The notes: generated from the letters alone by a model not told the origin. Positions 44,732-54,233 are shown, numbered from the stretch's first letter. The stretch: 64,000 nucleotides of DNA from Bacillus sp. NTK071 (GCF_017303315.1 NZ_JAFKOI010000013.1:1-64000), one strand, 5' to 3'. A program made the numbers and translations.

Positions 44732-44872
44732 GAGATGATCTAACTCCTGACTACACTGCAATGTTTCTTCGTGAGAAATGCCTTTCTCTGTTCCGATTTC
44801 GATCATTTCTTCTTGCTTACGTTTAATCCAGTGAAGCAACTCTTCTTTCGTATCTTCTTTAACATATAACAC
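44684..44872 (-). CDS. Spo0E-like aspartyl-phosphate phosphatase
   Basis: 62 residues with the Spo0E family pattern: IKRKQEEMIEIGTEKGISHEETLQCSQELDHLLTSY-type helix-turn-helix pair, including the S-Q-E-L-D motif needed to dephosphorylate Spo0A~P. It would oppose the phosphorelay kinases encoded in this window and delay sporulation. GTG start with GGAGGGGTGG upstream. Tail overlaps the convergent 55-aa gene. Confidence 0.88.
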   Translation of the reverse strand: MLYVKEDTKEELLHWIKRKQEEMIEIGTEKGISHEETLQCSQELDHLLTSYQRLASVNQLRS

Positions 44873-45041
44873 GGTTCGCCACCCCTCCTTCTCATAAGTA
44901 CAAAACTATTATCCAAATTTTCCTATGCTTTGTGAAGGCTTTCGCCAAAACTAGACAAAAACTCCTTGTATATGCTGTTTTAACTGTTCGTTAAACTATT
45001 CGCATCAGTTCTTAATATAAGTCCATTCTTCTAATAAAAAT

Positions 45042-45066
45042 AACAGCTTCAGGAATTGAAGCTGTT
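45042..45066 (-). terminator. terminator overlapping the end of the FbpA-like gene
   Basis: AACAGCTTC/GAAGCTGTT; the stop codon (45049-45051) lies in and beside the loop, followed by ATTTTTATT on the minus strand. Confidence 0.8.
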
Positions 45067-45240
45067 AGAACTAATTTTTGTAGAAAGAACTTGAAGGGAG
45101 TCTCTTGTAATAGACAAATAATAATAGAACAACTCCGTCCTTGAGCATTCATATAGCTGTTTATGTTGAACTTTATAAATCCCTTTTTCTAGCAAATGTA
45201 TGATCAGTTCTTCTTTTGTATGAGACGAAACTTTCTCCAT
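45049..45240 (-). CDS. Fur-regulated basic protein (FbpA-like)
   Basis: 63 residues matching the FbpA domain: KEELIIHLLEKGIYKVQHKQ, then LYECSRTELFYYY. In B. subtilis FbpA belongs to the iron-sparing response with FsrA. Here it begins 17 bp after the DUF421 stop, so it is co-transcribed with that gene, and I see no Fur box directly upstream. GGAGG precedes the ATG. Confidence 0.75.
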   Translation of the reverse strand: MEKVSSHTKEELIIHLLEKGIYKVQHKQLYECSRTELFYYYLSITRDSLQVLSTKISSNSFNS

Positions 45241-45257
45241 AACTTTCCTCCATCATT

Positions 45258-45956
45258 CTACTCATCCTGCACAATGCCGTCATTATAATAATCCAAAGAA
45301 AGCTTACCATCCGAGTGAAGTTGCGCAAGATAGACATCTTCTACTTTCACATGTTTATCTGCAAGTATATTTTGAAGCCACTCTGTGCTTCTATCCACTT
45401 TCTCTACCATTTCTTTGATAATTTGACCATCCATTATGACAGTTCTTGGTTCTTTATCTTCTGGTAGCTGAAGCCATAATTCAGAAGGCTTTACAGCTCT
45501 GTAATCCCGCTTAAGCAATACGCTTAACTCACCATCTGCTTCAAGAAGTGCAAATTCTACTTCCCGAACTGAGAAAACACTTTTCTTGCGCAGCATTTCA
45601 AGCAGTTCATCCGAAGTAAAGCGTTCTTTCTTCAGATTCCCTTCAAGAATTTTGCCATCCTTTATAAATACTCTTGCTTTGCCCTCTACGATATCTCTTA
45701 TTTTCTTGTTCTTAAGCGAAACATAACTAAGGAGGATCGAAATGAGCGTCCAGATTAAGATGCTTGTTACACCATTTACTAAATTAGCATCCGCATCCAT
45801 CGATAAGCTCCCCGCAATATCTCCTATAATAATGCCCACAATATATTCAAAGTAGGAAAGCTTGGACAGCTGCTTTTTACCTAGAAGTTTTGTAACGATA
45901 AATAAACCTGCTAGGATTAACAGTGACCTTAGGACAATTTCAATCCAATCACCCAT
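45258..45956 (-). CDS. DUF421 membrane protein (YetF family)
   Basis: 232 residues: three N-terminal membrane helices (about 8-85) then a cytoplasmic domain with IFIKDGKILEGNLKKERFTSDELLEMLRKK and REVEFALLEADGELSVL, the YetF/DUF421 architecture. B. subtilis has several paralogues, some linked to sporulation or germination; function is unknown. GGGG site before ATG. First gene of a two-gene unit with the FbpA-like gene. Confidence 0.9.
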   Translation of the reverse strand: MGDWIEIVLRSLLILAGLFIVTKLLGKKQLSKLSYFEYIVGIIIGDIAGSLSMDADANLVNGVTSILIWTLISILLSYVSLKNKKIRDIVEGKARVFIKDGKILEGNLKKERFTSDELLEMLRKKSVFSVREVEFALLEADGELSVLLKRDYRAVKPSELWLQLPEDKEPRTVIMDGQIIKEMVEKVDRSTEWLQNILADKHVKVEDVYLAQLHSDGKLSLDYYNDGIVQDE

Positions 45957-46161
45957 CGTCTAATTCCCCTTTATATGAAATTAAAAACCTTTTCTCCCCA
46001 TATTTCCATAGTTTGTCCATTAGTAATTCCAATTATCCAGCTTAAGTGGGTAGTCCAAACAGTTTAATAAACTTCAGATACGTTCTCTATACACACATCA
46101 ATCAATACGGTAAGATGAGAAAAGCAAAACGAATTTCTTGCGAGATAGAAAGGAAGATACG

Positions 46162-48255
46162 ATGCTTCAAGTAGCAAGAGATCAACTTAAACATTATTTC
46201 GGATATGATCACTTTAGAGGCGGTCAGGAAGACATTATTACTAGCATCCTTACCAACCATAATACACTTGGGATAATGCCAACCGGTGGAGGTAAGTCAA
46301 TCTGTTATCAGATCCCAGCTCTACTATCGGATGGACTAACGATTGTCATTTCGCCTCTTATTTCCTTAATGAAAGACCAGGTAGATGCGCTTCGAAGCTA
46401 CGGGATAGATGCAGCTTATATTAATAGTTCACTTACCGAAACTGAAATTAGAGAACAGATGCAAGAAGCTGAGAATGGTGAAGTCAAGCTGCTCTATATT
46501 GCTCCCGAAAGACTAGAGGCTCCAACTTTCCAACGATTACTAGAGCGTACACCCATCTCTTTAATTGCAGTGGATGAAGCACACTGTATTTCACAATGGG
46601 GACATGACTTTCGACCAAGCTATATGAAAATTAGTAGTATGCTAAACCATTTTCGTGAGCAACCGCCAGTTATTGCTTTAACAGCAACGGCAACCCCTGA
46701 AGTAATAGGCGATATCCAACGCATTCTAAATATCTCTACAGAACAAACATTTATTTCAGGATTCGCTCGTGAGAATCTTCATTTCTCTGTCGTAAAAGGA
46801 GAAAAGAAAAAATCTTTTATCGATAAATATATTAGCCAGAACCCTTCTGAGTCAGGAATTATTTACACAGCGACAAGAAAAGAAGCGGATCAGCTTTATT
46901 CTTCATTACAGAAACAAGGTATCAACGTAGGTAAATATCATGCAGGCATGACAGAATTACAGCGTAAACGTGCTCAGGAAGAATTTCTATTCGATAACAT
47001 CTCAGTGATGGTCGCTACAAACGCTTTCGGCATGGGTATTGATAAATCAAATGTACGATTTGTCATTCACCATAACCTTCCGAAAAACATGGAATCCTAT
47101 TATCAGGAAGCTGGGCGAGCTGGACGAGACGGAGAACAAAGTGATTGTTTCCTCCTCTTCTCTCCTGGTGATATACATGTTCAGAAATTTCTTATTGATC
47201 AAAATCAGCACGACCCATCTAGGAAATCAGCTGAGCTTACTAAATTAAAAGCTATGGTTGACTACTGTCATACAGAGAAGTGCCTGCAGGGGACTATTCT
47301 TCATTACTTTGGTGATGATCGTCCTGGATACAAATGTGGGAAATGCAGCAATTGCATTGACGAGCGAGAAGCCGTTGAGATCACACGAGAAGCACAGATG
47401 ATCTTCTCAACGATTAAACGTGTGAACGAACGATTCGGTAAAACCATTATTGCCCAAATTCTAAAAGGATCTAAATCAAAACGGATTAATGAGCTGAGCC
47501 TAGATCAGGTTTCAACATTCGGTCTATTAAAACACCTCACACAGCAAGATATCGTGGATATGATTGATTTCCTTACAGCTGAACAGTACATTCTTCTTAC
47601 AGAAAGTAAGTATCCTACTCTTGTATTACAAGAAAAGACCCTTCCTGTTCTAAAGGGACAGGAGACAATCTATAAAAAGATTGCAAGAAAACCTGTTGCA
47701 ATTGAAGAGAATGATCAACTGTTCACTCAACTTCGTACGCTTCGAAAGCAAATTGCGGACAAAGATAATGTCCCTCCATATGTTGTTTTTGCAGATAGCA
47801 CGCTTCGAGAAATGAGTGCTAAAACACCTTCTTCGCGAGAAGAAATGCTCGAGATTAAGGGTGTTGGCGATATGAAATATGAAAAATATGGGGAAGCTTT
47901 TCTTGAACTACTCTCAGCTGCAAACGCGAAGCCGGAGTCCTCTGACGAAGCAAGTCACAAAGCTTCTTTCAAACTATTTGAAGAGGGAAAGGATCTATCG
48001 ATCATTGCTGCTACAAGAGGCTTGAGTCCATCTACAGTTGAGGGGCACCTTCTGAAAGCTATTGAAGAAGGTTTGATCACTGATGTGCAGGCATTCATGT
48101 CTCAAGAAATAGAGCAAGCCATTCTTGATCAAGCAGAATCGATCGGGTATGAGAAATTAAAGCCTTTGAAAGAAGCACTTCCTGAGGAAATCACATATTT
48201 CCAGATTAAAGCTGCACTTTCGAAGCATAGGCAACAAAATAGGGTTCGGTCCTAA
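46162..48255 (+). CDS. recQ: ATP-dependent DNA helicase RecQ
   Basis: 697 residues from the ATG after GAAAGGAAGATACG (a TTG eight codons upstream has no site). Domains: DEAH helicase core with Walker [13 protein letters not shown] (about 40-51), [17 protein letters not shown], motif [12 protein letters not shown]; RecQ zinc region with Cys residues in [10 protein letters not shown] and YKCGKCSNC (about 370-405); winged helix; HRDC domain (about 505-590; [14 protein letters not shown]-like, [10 protein letters not shown]); and a C-terminal helix-turn-helix extension. Unwinds recombination and replication intermediates. Confidence 0.96.
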   Translation: MLQVARDQLKHYFGYDHFRGGQEDIITSILTNHNTLGIMPTGGGKSICYQIPALLSDGLTIVISPLISLMKDQVDALRSYGIDAAYINSSLTETEIREQMQEAENGEVKLLYIAPERLEAPTFQRLLERTPISLIAVDEAHCISQWGHDFRPSYMKISSMLNHFREQPPVIALTATATPEVIGDIQRILNISTEQTFISGFARENLHFSVVKGEKKKSFIDKYISQNPSESGIIYTATRKEADQLYSSLQKQGINVGKYHAGMTELQRKRAQEEFLFDNISVMVATNAFGMGIDKSNVRFVIHHNLPKNMESYYQEAGRAGRDGEQSDCFLLFSPGDIHVQKFLIDQNQHDPSRKSAELTKLKAMVDYCHTEKCLQGTILHYFGDDRPGYKCGKCSNCIDEREAVEITREAQMIFSTIKRVNERFGKTIIAQILKGSKSKRINELSLDQVSTFGLLKHLTQQDIVDMIDFLTAEQYILLTESKYPTLVLQEKTLPVLKGQETIYKKIARKPVAIEENDQLFTQLRTLRKQIADKDNVPPYVVFADSTLREMSAKTPSSREEMLEIKGVGDMKYEKYGEAFLELLSAANAKPESSDEASHKASFKLFEEGKDLSIIAATRGLSPSTVEGHLLKAIEEGLITDVQAFMSQEIEQAILDQAESIGYEKLKPLKEALPEEITYFQIKAALSKHRQQNRVRS

Positions 48256-48273
48256 AATATAGAATGTATAATC

Positions 48274-48314
48274 AAAGAAAGCTAATCAGATCTGTGATCT
48301 GATTAGCTTTCTTT
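48274..48314 (+). terminator. terminator of recQ
   Basis: 19-bp perfect arms (AAAGAAAGCTAATCAGATC and complement) with a 3-base loop. Confidence 0.9.
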
Positions 48315-48427
48315 AACATCCTACTGAAGAATTAGTATTTTTTGACAACCTTCCAAACTTGGACAGACTCAAGCAAGGTTTTTCATTTTATGGAATGTTA
48401 TATTCATTAAAACGAACAAAAAGAATC

Positions 48428-48450
48428 GACTATTTCATTTCGAAATAGTC
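48428..48450 (-). terminator. probable terminator of the 67-aa gene
   Basis: GACTATTTC/GAAATAGTC, followed on the minus strand by GATTCTTTTTG. Confidence 0.65.
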
Positions 48451-48535
48451 GGTTAAAAGATGACTAGCTGCACTCTTCAGTAATTATCCAAAGAGAGGCA
48501 TGCCCCTTATAGCCCAACAACACAAAACGTTGTTT

Positions 48536-48739
48536 CTAACTATAGTGCAATCGCAGCTTCATGATGTAATCGACATCACCAAATTCGAGAGATTCTAATA
48601 TTTCTTCTTCTGAGAACCCAGTTAGTGTCGCGATGGTCCTGATGTACGGCTCTTTCTCCAAATTCATGCATCGTGCCCTGGCTTTCTGTGTCTGGTAAAG
48701 GACTTGCGAGTAACGATTGTTACCAATCATTCGCTTCAC
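48536..48739 (-). CDS. 67-aa protein resembling sigma-factor region 3
   Basis: Sequence around residues 22-55 (RCMNLEKEPYIRTIATLTG, FSEEEILESLEFGDVDY) is close to the region 3 pattern of SigB/SigF-type factors (RSPxxxEIAxxLGxSEEEVLExxExG). It has no region 2 or region 4. AAAGGAGAAAACAGTG lies upstream of the ATG. A stand-alone fragment of this kind could be a relic or a small regulator; resemblance is by eye only. Confidence 0.6.
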   Translation of the reverse strand: MKRMIGNNRYSQVLYQTQKARARCMNLEKEPYIRTIATLTGFSEEEILESLEFGDVDYIMKLRLHYS

Positions 48740-48854
48740 TGTTTTCTCCTTTCACACCCAAATTACAAGCTTACAACGCAATGGTTGCGACCATGGGCAT
48801 GCTTTATTCTTTACCCATGTTATGGAATTAAGAAACGGTCATTGCTAACAAAAA

Positions 48855-48880
48855 AAGATGCTCTCAGCTGAGGGCATCTT
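48855..48880 (-). terminator. terminator overlapping the nrnB 3' end
   Basis: AAGATGC-CTCAG/CTGAG-GCATCTT with T-run on the minus strand; its first arm encodes the last residues of NrnB. Confidence 0.85.
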
Positions 48881-50108
48881 CTTTTTGGTGAAGCATCGCT
48901 TTAATCATCGTGTGGTACCGTTCAATTACCTGACCTTTTGTAAGAGGGAGCACACTTACAAAATCATCGATTACGGCTCGGTCAGATCGTAACCAAGCCT
49001 GATGGTTTCTCTTCACATGACGTTCAGCATCTTCATAACGATGGAACACAATGTCTTCAATCTCTCCTCGACACATCACTTCCCATTCGTTTTCCATACC
49101 TGGTCGAATATAGATAATCTTTCCCTCATGGTTTTCATAGAAAGAGCCACTCTGAGAGTTACGCTGATTCAGTCGATTACGATCTGCATCCGTTTTGATC
49201 GGTTTAAGAGCAAACGTGGCTTCCACAAATACCGGAAAAGTCTCTTCATTGAGCTCACAACCCGCGGCTTTTGGATGTCCACCACCACCGAAACGGGATG
49301 CAAACTCTGATACATCAGCTTCGTCATGGATAGTCCTAAACCCTACCCTCCTACTACCGTCGTTTATGATCGTAATGAAGTCAAGATGAGGATTGCGTTT
49401 ATTTAACTCATTCCCTAATTCCGAATGATAGGATTCAGCATGGACAAGACCAACACAATACTCATCTATAAACGTTTGAACAAGCTGGCGATTCTTTTGA
49501 TGTATATAGCGTTCAATTTTTCGTTCTTCAAGATCCAGAATCATTTCCTCAGATTCATGAAAAGCAAAGGAATCTGGTTCACGAGTCAGCCTACGAAGCA
49601 TTTCTGACTTGAATGTTTCTCTTCCCATAATTGAGAATAAGTCGTTCAGACGTTTCGCATCAACTTCATTTTCCTCTTCCCAATCCCAAGTATCGTACAA
49701 ACGAACAAGCTCTAGGAATTGTTCAAGACCTTCCATGCGCTCAATTTTTTCTTTGTCGAGTAGAAATTGATAAAACAATGTAGCAGCACATGTTTTTTGC
49801 TCTTTACCTGGATCGACAAAACCCCATTCATAATCATTGAAATGCATTGCTGTTACATGATGGTCAATCATTTGAACGTGAGTTCCTGTTTGATAGCGTG
49901 ATTCGAGCTGGTGCTCCACGTCACTATTTACAGATAAATCAGTAATGAAGACAGGATCATTCGTATTCTGCTCAAGAAAAGCCTCTACCCTGTCATCTAA
50001 ATTTCGATATGTACAATGTGTGATGTTAGCATCACCTTCAAAAGCAATTTCCGCAATAAGAGCACACGCAGTTCCATCTAGGTCGCTATCAGTAAACAAC
50101 TTAATCAT
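48864..50108 (-). CDS. nrnB: DHH-family phosphoesterase, nano-RNase NrnB-like
   Basis: 414 residues. DHH motifs: FTDSDLDGTACAL (motif I), ITDLSVNSD (II), MIDHHVTAMHF (III, DHH), FVDPGKEQKTCAATLFY (IV); DHHA1 C-terminal domain with the FGGGGHPKAAGCEL motif. B. subtilis NrnB (YngD, about 400 residues) degrades 2-5-nt RNA oligomers, and length and motifs agree. Metal-dependent, cytoplasmic. Monocistronic. Confidence 0.87.
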   Translation of the reverse strand: MIKLFTDSDLDGTACALIAEIAFEGDANITHCTYRNLDDRVEAFLEQNTNDPVFITDLSVNSDVEHQLESRYQTGTHVQMIDHHVTAMHFNDYEWGFVDPGKEQKTCAATLFYQFLLDKEKIERMEGLEQFLELVRLYDTWDWEEENEVDAKRLNDLFSIMGRETFKSEMLRRLTREPDSFAFHESEEMILDLEERKIERYIHQKNRQLVQTFIDEYCVGLVHAESYHSELGNELNKRNPHLDFITIINDGSRRVGFRTIHDEADVSEFASRFGGGGHPKAAGCELNEETFPVFVEATFALKPIKTDADRNRLNQRNSQSGSFYENHEGKIIYIRPGMENEWEVMCRGEIEDIVFHRYEDAERHVKRNHQAWLRSDRAVIDDFVSVLPLTKGQVIERYHTMIKAMLHQKEDALS

Positions 50109-50175
50109 CAGCTCTTCCTCCTATTCCATTTTAGTATGTACGTCAGAATAAAATTCATGAATTCATGACATAGAA

Positions 50176-50199
50176 AAAAGCGAGCTTTAGCCCGCTTTT
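50176..50199 (-). terminator. terminator of the acyl-CoA ligase gene
   Basis: AAAAGCG-GCT/AGC-CGCTTTT with one internal mismatch; T-run on the minus strand. Confidence 0.8.
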
Positions 50200-50268
50200 C
50201 ACCTTGCAATTTATCCATTATACAGGTATTTGACAATAGCTGTCCAACTTACAATAGAAGAGTGTAGT

Positions 50269-51825
50269 TTACGTATTAGATTCTACCTTAAACTGTTCTC
50301 GAAGGCGAAACTTTTGTATTTTTCCGCTTGCATTTCTCGGTAGCTCATCTACAAAGAGATACTTTCGAGGACGTTTGTAATCAGCAAGATTTGGACTTTC
50401 TTTACAATAACGATCAAGCTCTTCAGCAGTGATTGGTGATTTTTTTACAATAACAGCTGTAACCACCTCTCCCCATTTCTCATCAGGCTGACCAAGAACA
50501 GCAACATCTAGTACAGCAGCGTGCGCGTGAATCGCGTCTTCCACTTCTCTTGGATAGACGTTTTCCCCACCTGAAATAATCATATCGTCCACTCGATCGG
50601 ATACGAATAAATAATTCTCTTCGTCTAAATAACCTAAATCTCCAGAGTGATACCAGCCTTTATGCATCGCGGTCTCTGATGCATCAGGTCTATTGTAATA
50701 CCCCATCATCATAGAAGGACCTTTCACAATAATTTCTCCAACTTCTCCACTAGGAAGTACATCTTCAGGTTCAGACGGGCCGTGTTCATTAGGTCGCACA
50801 ACTCTCACTTCATGATTAATAGCCGCCCGACCTGCCGAGCCTACCTTCGTTAGCTGTTCATGCTCATCCAGAAAGGTGACTGCAGGGCCCATCTCCGTCA
50901 TGCCATACGCTTGAATTAAGTTAATTCCTAATTGGTCTTTCACGGCGATAACAAGAGAAGGTGCCATCGGTGCTGCGCCATATAATCCAACGCGTAGGCT
51001 GCTTCGATCATATCGTGAGTAGTCTTCCTGAAGGATCATATTCCACATTGTTGGTGCAGCGAATAACAATGAAATCTTCTCATTCTGAATCGTTTCAAGA
51101 ACCTTTTTCGGCTCGAAATGATGAAGAATGACATTCGTTGCACCAAAATGAACCCTTGGTAGAAAGCTACAATGAAGCTCTGCACAGTGAAACATTGGAG
51201 CAACAACCAGTCCTCTATCTGCTTGCTTTAGATGAAGGGATGCACCACACATTAAACTTTGTTCAACCATGCTTCTATGCCTATGCATCACACCTTTTGG
51301 TCTGCCCGTCGTACCACTTGTGTACATAATCGCATACAAATCATTTTCATCCACATCTACTACGGGTTCACGATCGCTGGATAAACGAAGATGCTGAGGA
51401 TAGCTTTCAGCATAAACCGGTGCACCTTCATCAATTGACCAGAACGATACTTGTGGATAATTCTCTTGGATTGCAGCTACAACAGGTTCTAACATTTTCT
51501 CGAAAACAAAAATGGACGGCTTTGCATCTTCAATTATGTAAGCGATTTCATTTGATTTCAGTCTAAAATTAATTGGATTTAAGACGGCACCAATCTTTGC
51601 ACAAGAGAAAAATAAAGTCCCTAATTCAACTGTATTAAAAAGAAACGTTGAAACCCGATCTCCTTTTTTAACACCTGCATCTAATAAAGCGTTAGCTAAT
51701 CGATTCACTTCATGATTCCATTGCTCATATGTCCACCTTATGTTTCGTTCCGAGTCAACTAACGCTTCCTCCTTACCATACTTTTTGACTGTTTGTAGAA
51801 ATAAAGAACCAATTGTTACATACAT
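50269..51825 (-). CDS. AMP-dependent fatty-acyl-CoA ligase (LcfB-like)
   Basis: 518-residue adenylate-forming enzyme. Motifs: YTSGTTGRPKGVMH (P-loop, about 168-181), YGMTEMGPAV (A5), GWYHSGDLGYLDEENYLFVSDR, and the catalytic Lys in PRNASGKIQKFRLR near the C-terminus. Activates a carboxylic acid, probably medium- or long-chain fatty acid, to acyl-CoA. GGAGGGG before ATG. Chain-length preference not readable. It complements isocitrate lyase in fatty acid use, though at a distance. Confidence 0.92.
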   Translation of the reverse strand: MYVTIGSLFLQTVKKYGKEEALVDSERNIRWTYEQWNHEVNRLANALLDAGVKKGDRVSTFLFNTVELGTLFFSCAKIGAVLNPINFRLKSNEIAYIIEDAKPSIFVFEKMLEPVVAAIQENYPQVSFWSIDEGAPVYAESYPQHLRLSSDREPVVDVDENDLYAIMYTSGTTGRPKGVMHRHRSMVEQSLMCGASLHLKQADRGLVVAPMFHCAELHCSFLPRVHFGATNVILHHFEPKKVLETIQNEKISLLFAAPTMWNMILQEDYSRYDRSSLRVGLYGAAPMAPSLVIAVKDQLGINLIQAYGMTEMGPAVTFLDEHEQLTKVGSAGRAAINHEVRVVRPNEHGPSEPEDVLPSGEVGEIIVKGPSMMMGYYNRPDASETAMHKGWYHSGDLGYLDEENYLFVSDRVDDMIISGGENVYPREVEDAIHAHAAVLDVAVLGQPDEKWGEVVTAVIVKKSPITAEELDRYCKESPNLADYKRPRKYLFVDELPRNASGKIQKFRLREQFKVESNT

Positions 51826-51955
51826 CTATACCCCTCCATCTGTTATTCAATTTGGGTTAGCGTATGTATAGTTCCATTTCCACACACTAAAACCCTTTTT
51901 ATTTCAGAATATTTAGATTTCAAATTAGGTTCTCTTTTAAAATCTTCTTTTTTTT

Positions 51956-52092
51956 AAGGTTATTTTCTAAAAAATTGTTGCTTTTGAAAGAAGTTTGGTA
52001 TAAAGAACCATACTTAGCTGATTGGAGCGGAAGGACTCGACTCTTGGAGTGGAAATCAACCACTACTGTTATAACAACTATGTTTACGAAAA
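51956..52092. repeat. MITE-like intergenic repeat, copy E (inverted, with internal duplication)
   Basis: In reverse orientation: GTGGTTGATTTCCACTCCAA followed by a second partial core CCGCTCCAATCAGCTAAG, so the central part is partly duplicated. Right motif AAGCAACAATTTTTTAGAAA. Fills most of the gap between the acyl-CoA ligase and LOG genes. Confidence 0.7.
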
Positions 52093-52105
52093 AAATTATA
52101 TAAAA

Positions 52106-52129
52106 AAGTACCGGTTCATTCCGGTACTT
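52106..52129 (-). terminator. terminator of the LOG-type gene
   Basis: AAGTACCGG/CCGGTACTT followed by TTTTTAT on the minus strand; touches the stop codon. Confidence 0.88.
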
Positions 52130-52724
52130 AGATGCGATCTCCTAGATCATTTTGATTCCATTTATTCATTAATGGAACAGTATGTGTTTGTATTCGATTA
52201 ACAAGTGTATTCGGGTTGTCCTCTTTTAGTAAAGGTTCCAAATAGCGCTTATGGAGAAAGGATTCACTAACCATATGTTCAAGCATCGAGTAGAAAGGAG
52301 CATAATAGTTCTTCGTGTTTAGAAGGCCAATCGGCTTATTGTGGTACTCAAGCTGATACCATGTGAAAATTTCAGTCAGCTCTTCAAGTGTACCAATTCC
52401 ACCTGGAAGAGCAATAAATGCATCTCCAGATTCATACATTTTCGCTTTACGCTCATGCATTGTATCAACTATTATTAGCTCTGATAACTCAATATGTGCC
52501 ACGTTTTCGTATATCTTTCGGGGAATAATACCGGTTACTTTTCCACCGTGATGTAGTACTGATCTTGCGAGTCCACCCATTAGACCGACATTTCCTCCGC
52601 CATATATCACTTCAATGTCTTTTTCCGCGAGGACACGACCAAGTTGTTCAACAGCTTTAAAGTATTCCGCGTCAACTGCTTCACTAGAGCCACAAAAAAC
52701 CGTCATCTTTTTAAGCTTGTTCAA
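52128..52724 (-). CDS. LOG-family protein (TIGR00730; cytokinin riboside 5'-monophosphate phosphoribohydrolase-like)
   Basis: 198 residues, Rossmann fold. Motifs GGGNVGLMGGLAR and the nucleotide-binding PGGIGTLEELTEIFTW (the PGGxGTxxE signature), with the catalytic RK pair in MHERKAKM. Family members hydrolyse nucleoside 5'-monophosphates to base and ribose-5-phosphate. B. subtilis YvdD is similar in size. TTG start after GGGGGAGAATTCT. It lies 27 bp from the GNAT gene on the same strand. Confidence 0.92.
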   Translation of the reverse strand: MNKLKKMTVFCGSSEAVDAEYFKAVEQLGRVLAEKDIEVIYGGGNVGLMGGLARSVLHHGGKVTGIIPRKIYENVAHIELSELIIVDTMHERKAKMYESGDAFIALPGGIGTLEELTEIFTWYQLEYHNKPIGLLNTKNYYAPFYSMLEHMVSESFLHKRYLEPLLKEDNPNTLVNRIQTHTVPLMNKWNQNDLGDRI

Positions 52725-52751
52725 AGAATTCTCCCCCTTTACCTCGATTGA

Positions 52752-53228
52752 CTAACGAATAGTATTTAATGTTTTCTTCATATTCATGTTAGTTGTTTCA
52801 AACCCCAGTCGTTCATAAAGCCTAATCGCTTTCTTATTATGGCCAAACACATGCAGCGAGAGTCCTTCAATTCCTTGTTCATGAAGGATCTGTTCAAGTT
52901 CTTGTATTGCTCTCGTTCCATAACCTTTCCCTTGTTGATTTTCATCAACAGCAAACTCATAAATGAAGGCTTCCTTCGTCTCTACCTTACAATGAACCCA
53001 AAGACTTCCGACTTTGATATCCTCTGCTGCTGCTACTATTGAATAAAGCAGATGATCCGCTGTATGGTGTCCATCTGGTAGTAGTTTATCAAATTCTTGC
53101 TTGGACTTTTCAAACGCTTCATCTTCTTTCCAATTTCCCGCTTTAACTTTTTCCTCTGCATAGCTATCAATTGAGGAATCCATAAACTGAGCAAAGGCAA
53201 AATCGCTCATTGGTTTCAATAAGATCAT
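52752..53228 (-). CDS. GNAT-family N-acetyltransferase
   Basis: 158 residues. The acetyl-CoA-binding motif VDENQQGKGYGTRAIQELEQ (about 96-115) and the C-terminal NKKAIRLYERLGFETTNMNMKK are clear GNAT signatures. Acceptor substrate unknown. Upstream partner of the LOG-type gene, probably in one transcript. Confidence 0.9.
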   Translation of the reverse strand: MILLKPMSDFAFAQFMDSSIDSYAEEKVKAGNWKEDEAFEKSKQEFDKLLPDGHHTADHLLYSIVAAAEDIKVGSLWVHCKVETKEAFIYEFAVDENQQGKGYGTRAIQELEQILHEQGIEGLSLHVFGHNKKAIRLYERLGFETTNMNMKKTLNTIR

Positions 53229-53307
53229 ATCATTCCCTCCCTATTCGCTTTAACGTCATCTTACTATTAACTATGTTAGAAAAATAGAGCAAATTCTCAC
53301 AAAACAA

Positions 53308-53331
53308 AATACCGATCAGAGATCGGTATTT
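53308..53331 (-). terminator. terminator of the sirtuin gene
   Basis: AAATACCGATC/GATCGGTATTT followed by TGTTTTG on the minus strand. Confidence 0.85.
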
Positions 53332-53374
53332 ATAATATATCTTATAAGTGACAGGTGTCTCGTGCCACTCTTTA

Positions 53375-54097
53375 TTAGTGCGTATTAGATTTAACAAGGT
53401 CATCAAGGACTTTGCCGATTCTATCCTTAATAACCAAATCTGCATATGAATCATACTCTGTTGCCTCTTGGTTAACGATCACAAGTTTTGCACCATTCCT
53501 TTTTGCTTCCATAGGAAAAACATTGGCAGGAGAAACTTGTAACGACGATCCTAGAACGATAAAAAGATCAGCTTTTTTTGTTTCCATTTTCGCTTGATGT
53601 ATGGCACTTAACGGTAGCGGCTCACCAAATAAAACAACCCCTGGCCTTTTGAATCCTCCACAAGCACAGCTAATTTCATCGTCTAAATAGCTTTCATTTG
53701 ATGCTTTTTCACCACAATCATCACAGTATACATCACATAATGTTCCATGCATCTCAGCTACATTACGGCTTCCTGCAAGTTGATGAAATCCATCGACATT
53801 TTGTGTGAGTATGCAACCAATTTCACCAGTTCTCTCCCACTCCGCTAATTGATAATATCCACGGTGCGGGCGCGCTTCCTTCAACTTCTGTATGCGTTGT
53901 TTATAGAATCGAACAAATAAATCTCGTTCGAATTGCATGGCATCTCTGCTTGCAAACTGAAGTGGATCGACATCATTCCACATACCATCGATTGCAGATC
54001 GAAAATCAGGTAATCCACTTTCTGTACTCATTCCCGCGCCAGTAAGAACAACGGTATGTTTGGCTTCTCGAAACATTTCCGTAAGCATATAAATCAC
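53375..54097 (-). CDS. NAD-dependent protein deacylase, Sir2 family
   Basis: 240 residues. NAD motif TGAGMSTESGLPDFRS (about 20-35), TQNVDGFHQLAG with HG as catalytic His (EMHGTLCDVYC), zinc Cys pairs CDDC and CAC, and VVLFGEPLP, IVLGSSLQVSPAN. Removes acyl groups from protein lysines (SrtN-like), linking to acetyl-CoA status. Start may be the GTG at 54097 or the ATG four codons in (54088). Monocistronic with terminator at 53308-53331. Confidence 0.92.
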   Translation of the reverse strand: MIYMLTEMFREAKHTVVLTGAGMSTESGLPDFRSAIDGMWNDVDPLQFASRDAMQFERDLFVRFYKQRIQKLKEARPHRGYYQLAEWERTGEIGCILTQNVDGFHQLAGSRNVAEMHGTLCDVYCDDCGEKASNESYLDDEISCACGGFKRPGVVLFGEPLPLSAIHQAKMETKKADLFIVLGSSLQVSPANVFPMEAKRNGAKLVIVNQEATEYDSYADLVIKDRIGKVLDDLVKSNTH

Positions 54098-54233
54098 CAG
54101 CTTTCATCAGTACGAATAGTTAACAATTCACATATTTCAACCATTCTAAACCTTATTTCCTAATGTCTGTTAATTAAAATTATTTTTCGTTACAAACTTG
54201 TCACCTTCAAACGAAAACTAATGACTTTATAAT

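Noticed and set aside
45957-46161. Fur box controlling the DUF421/FbpA-like pair
   Set aside because: No GATAATGATTATC-type sequence found before DUF421 or between the two genes.
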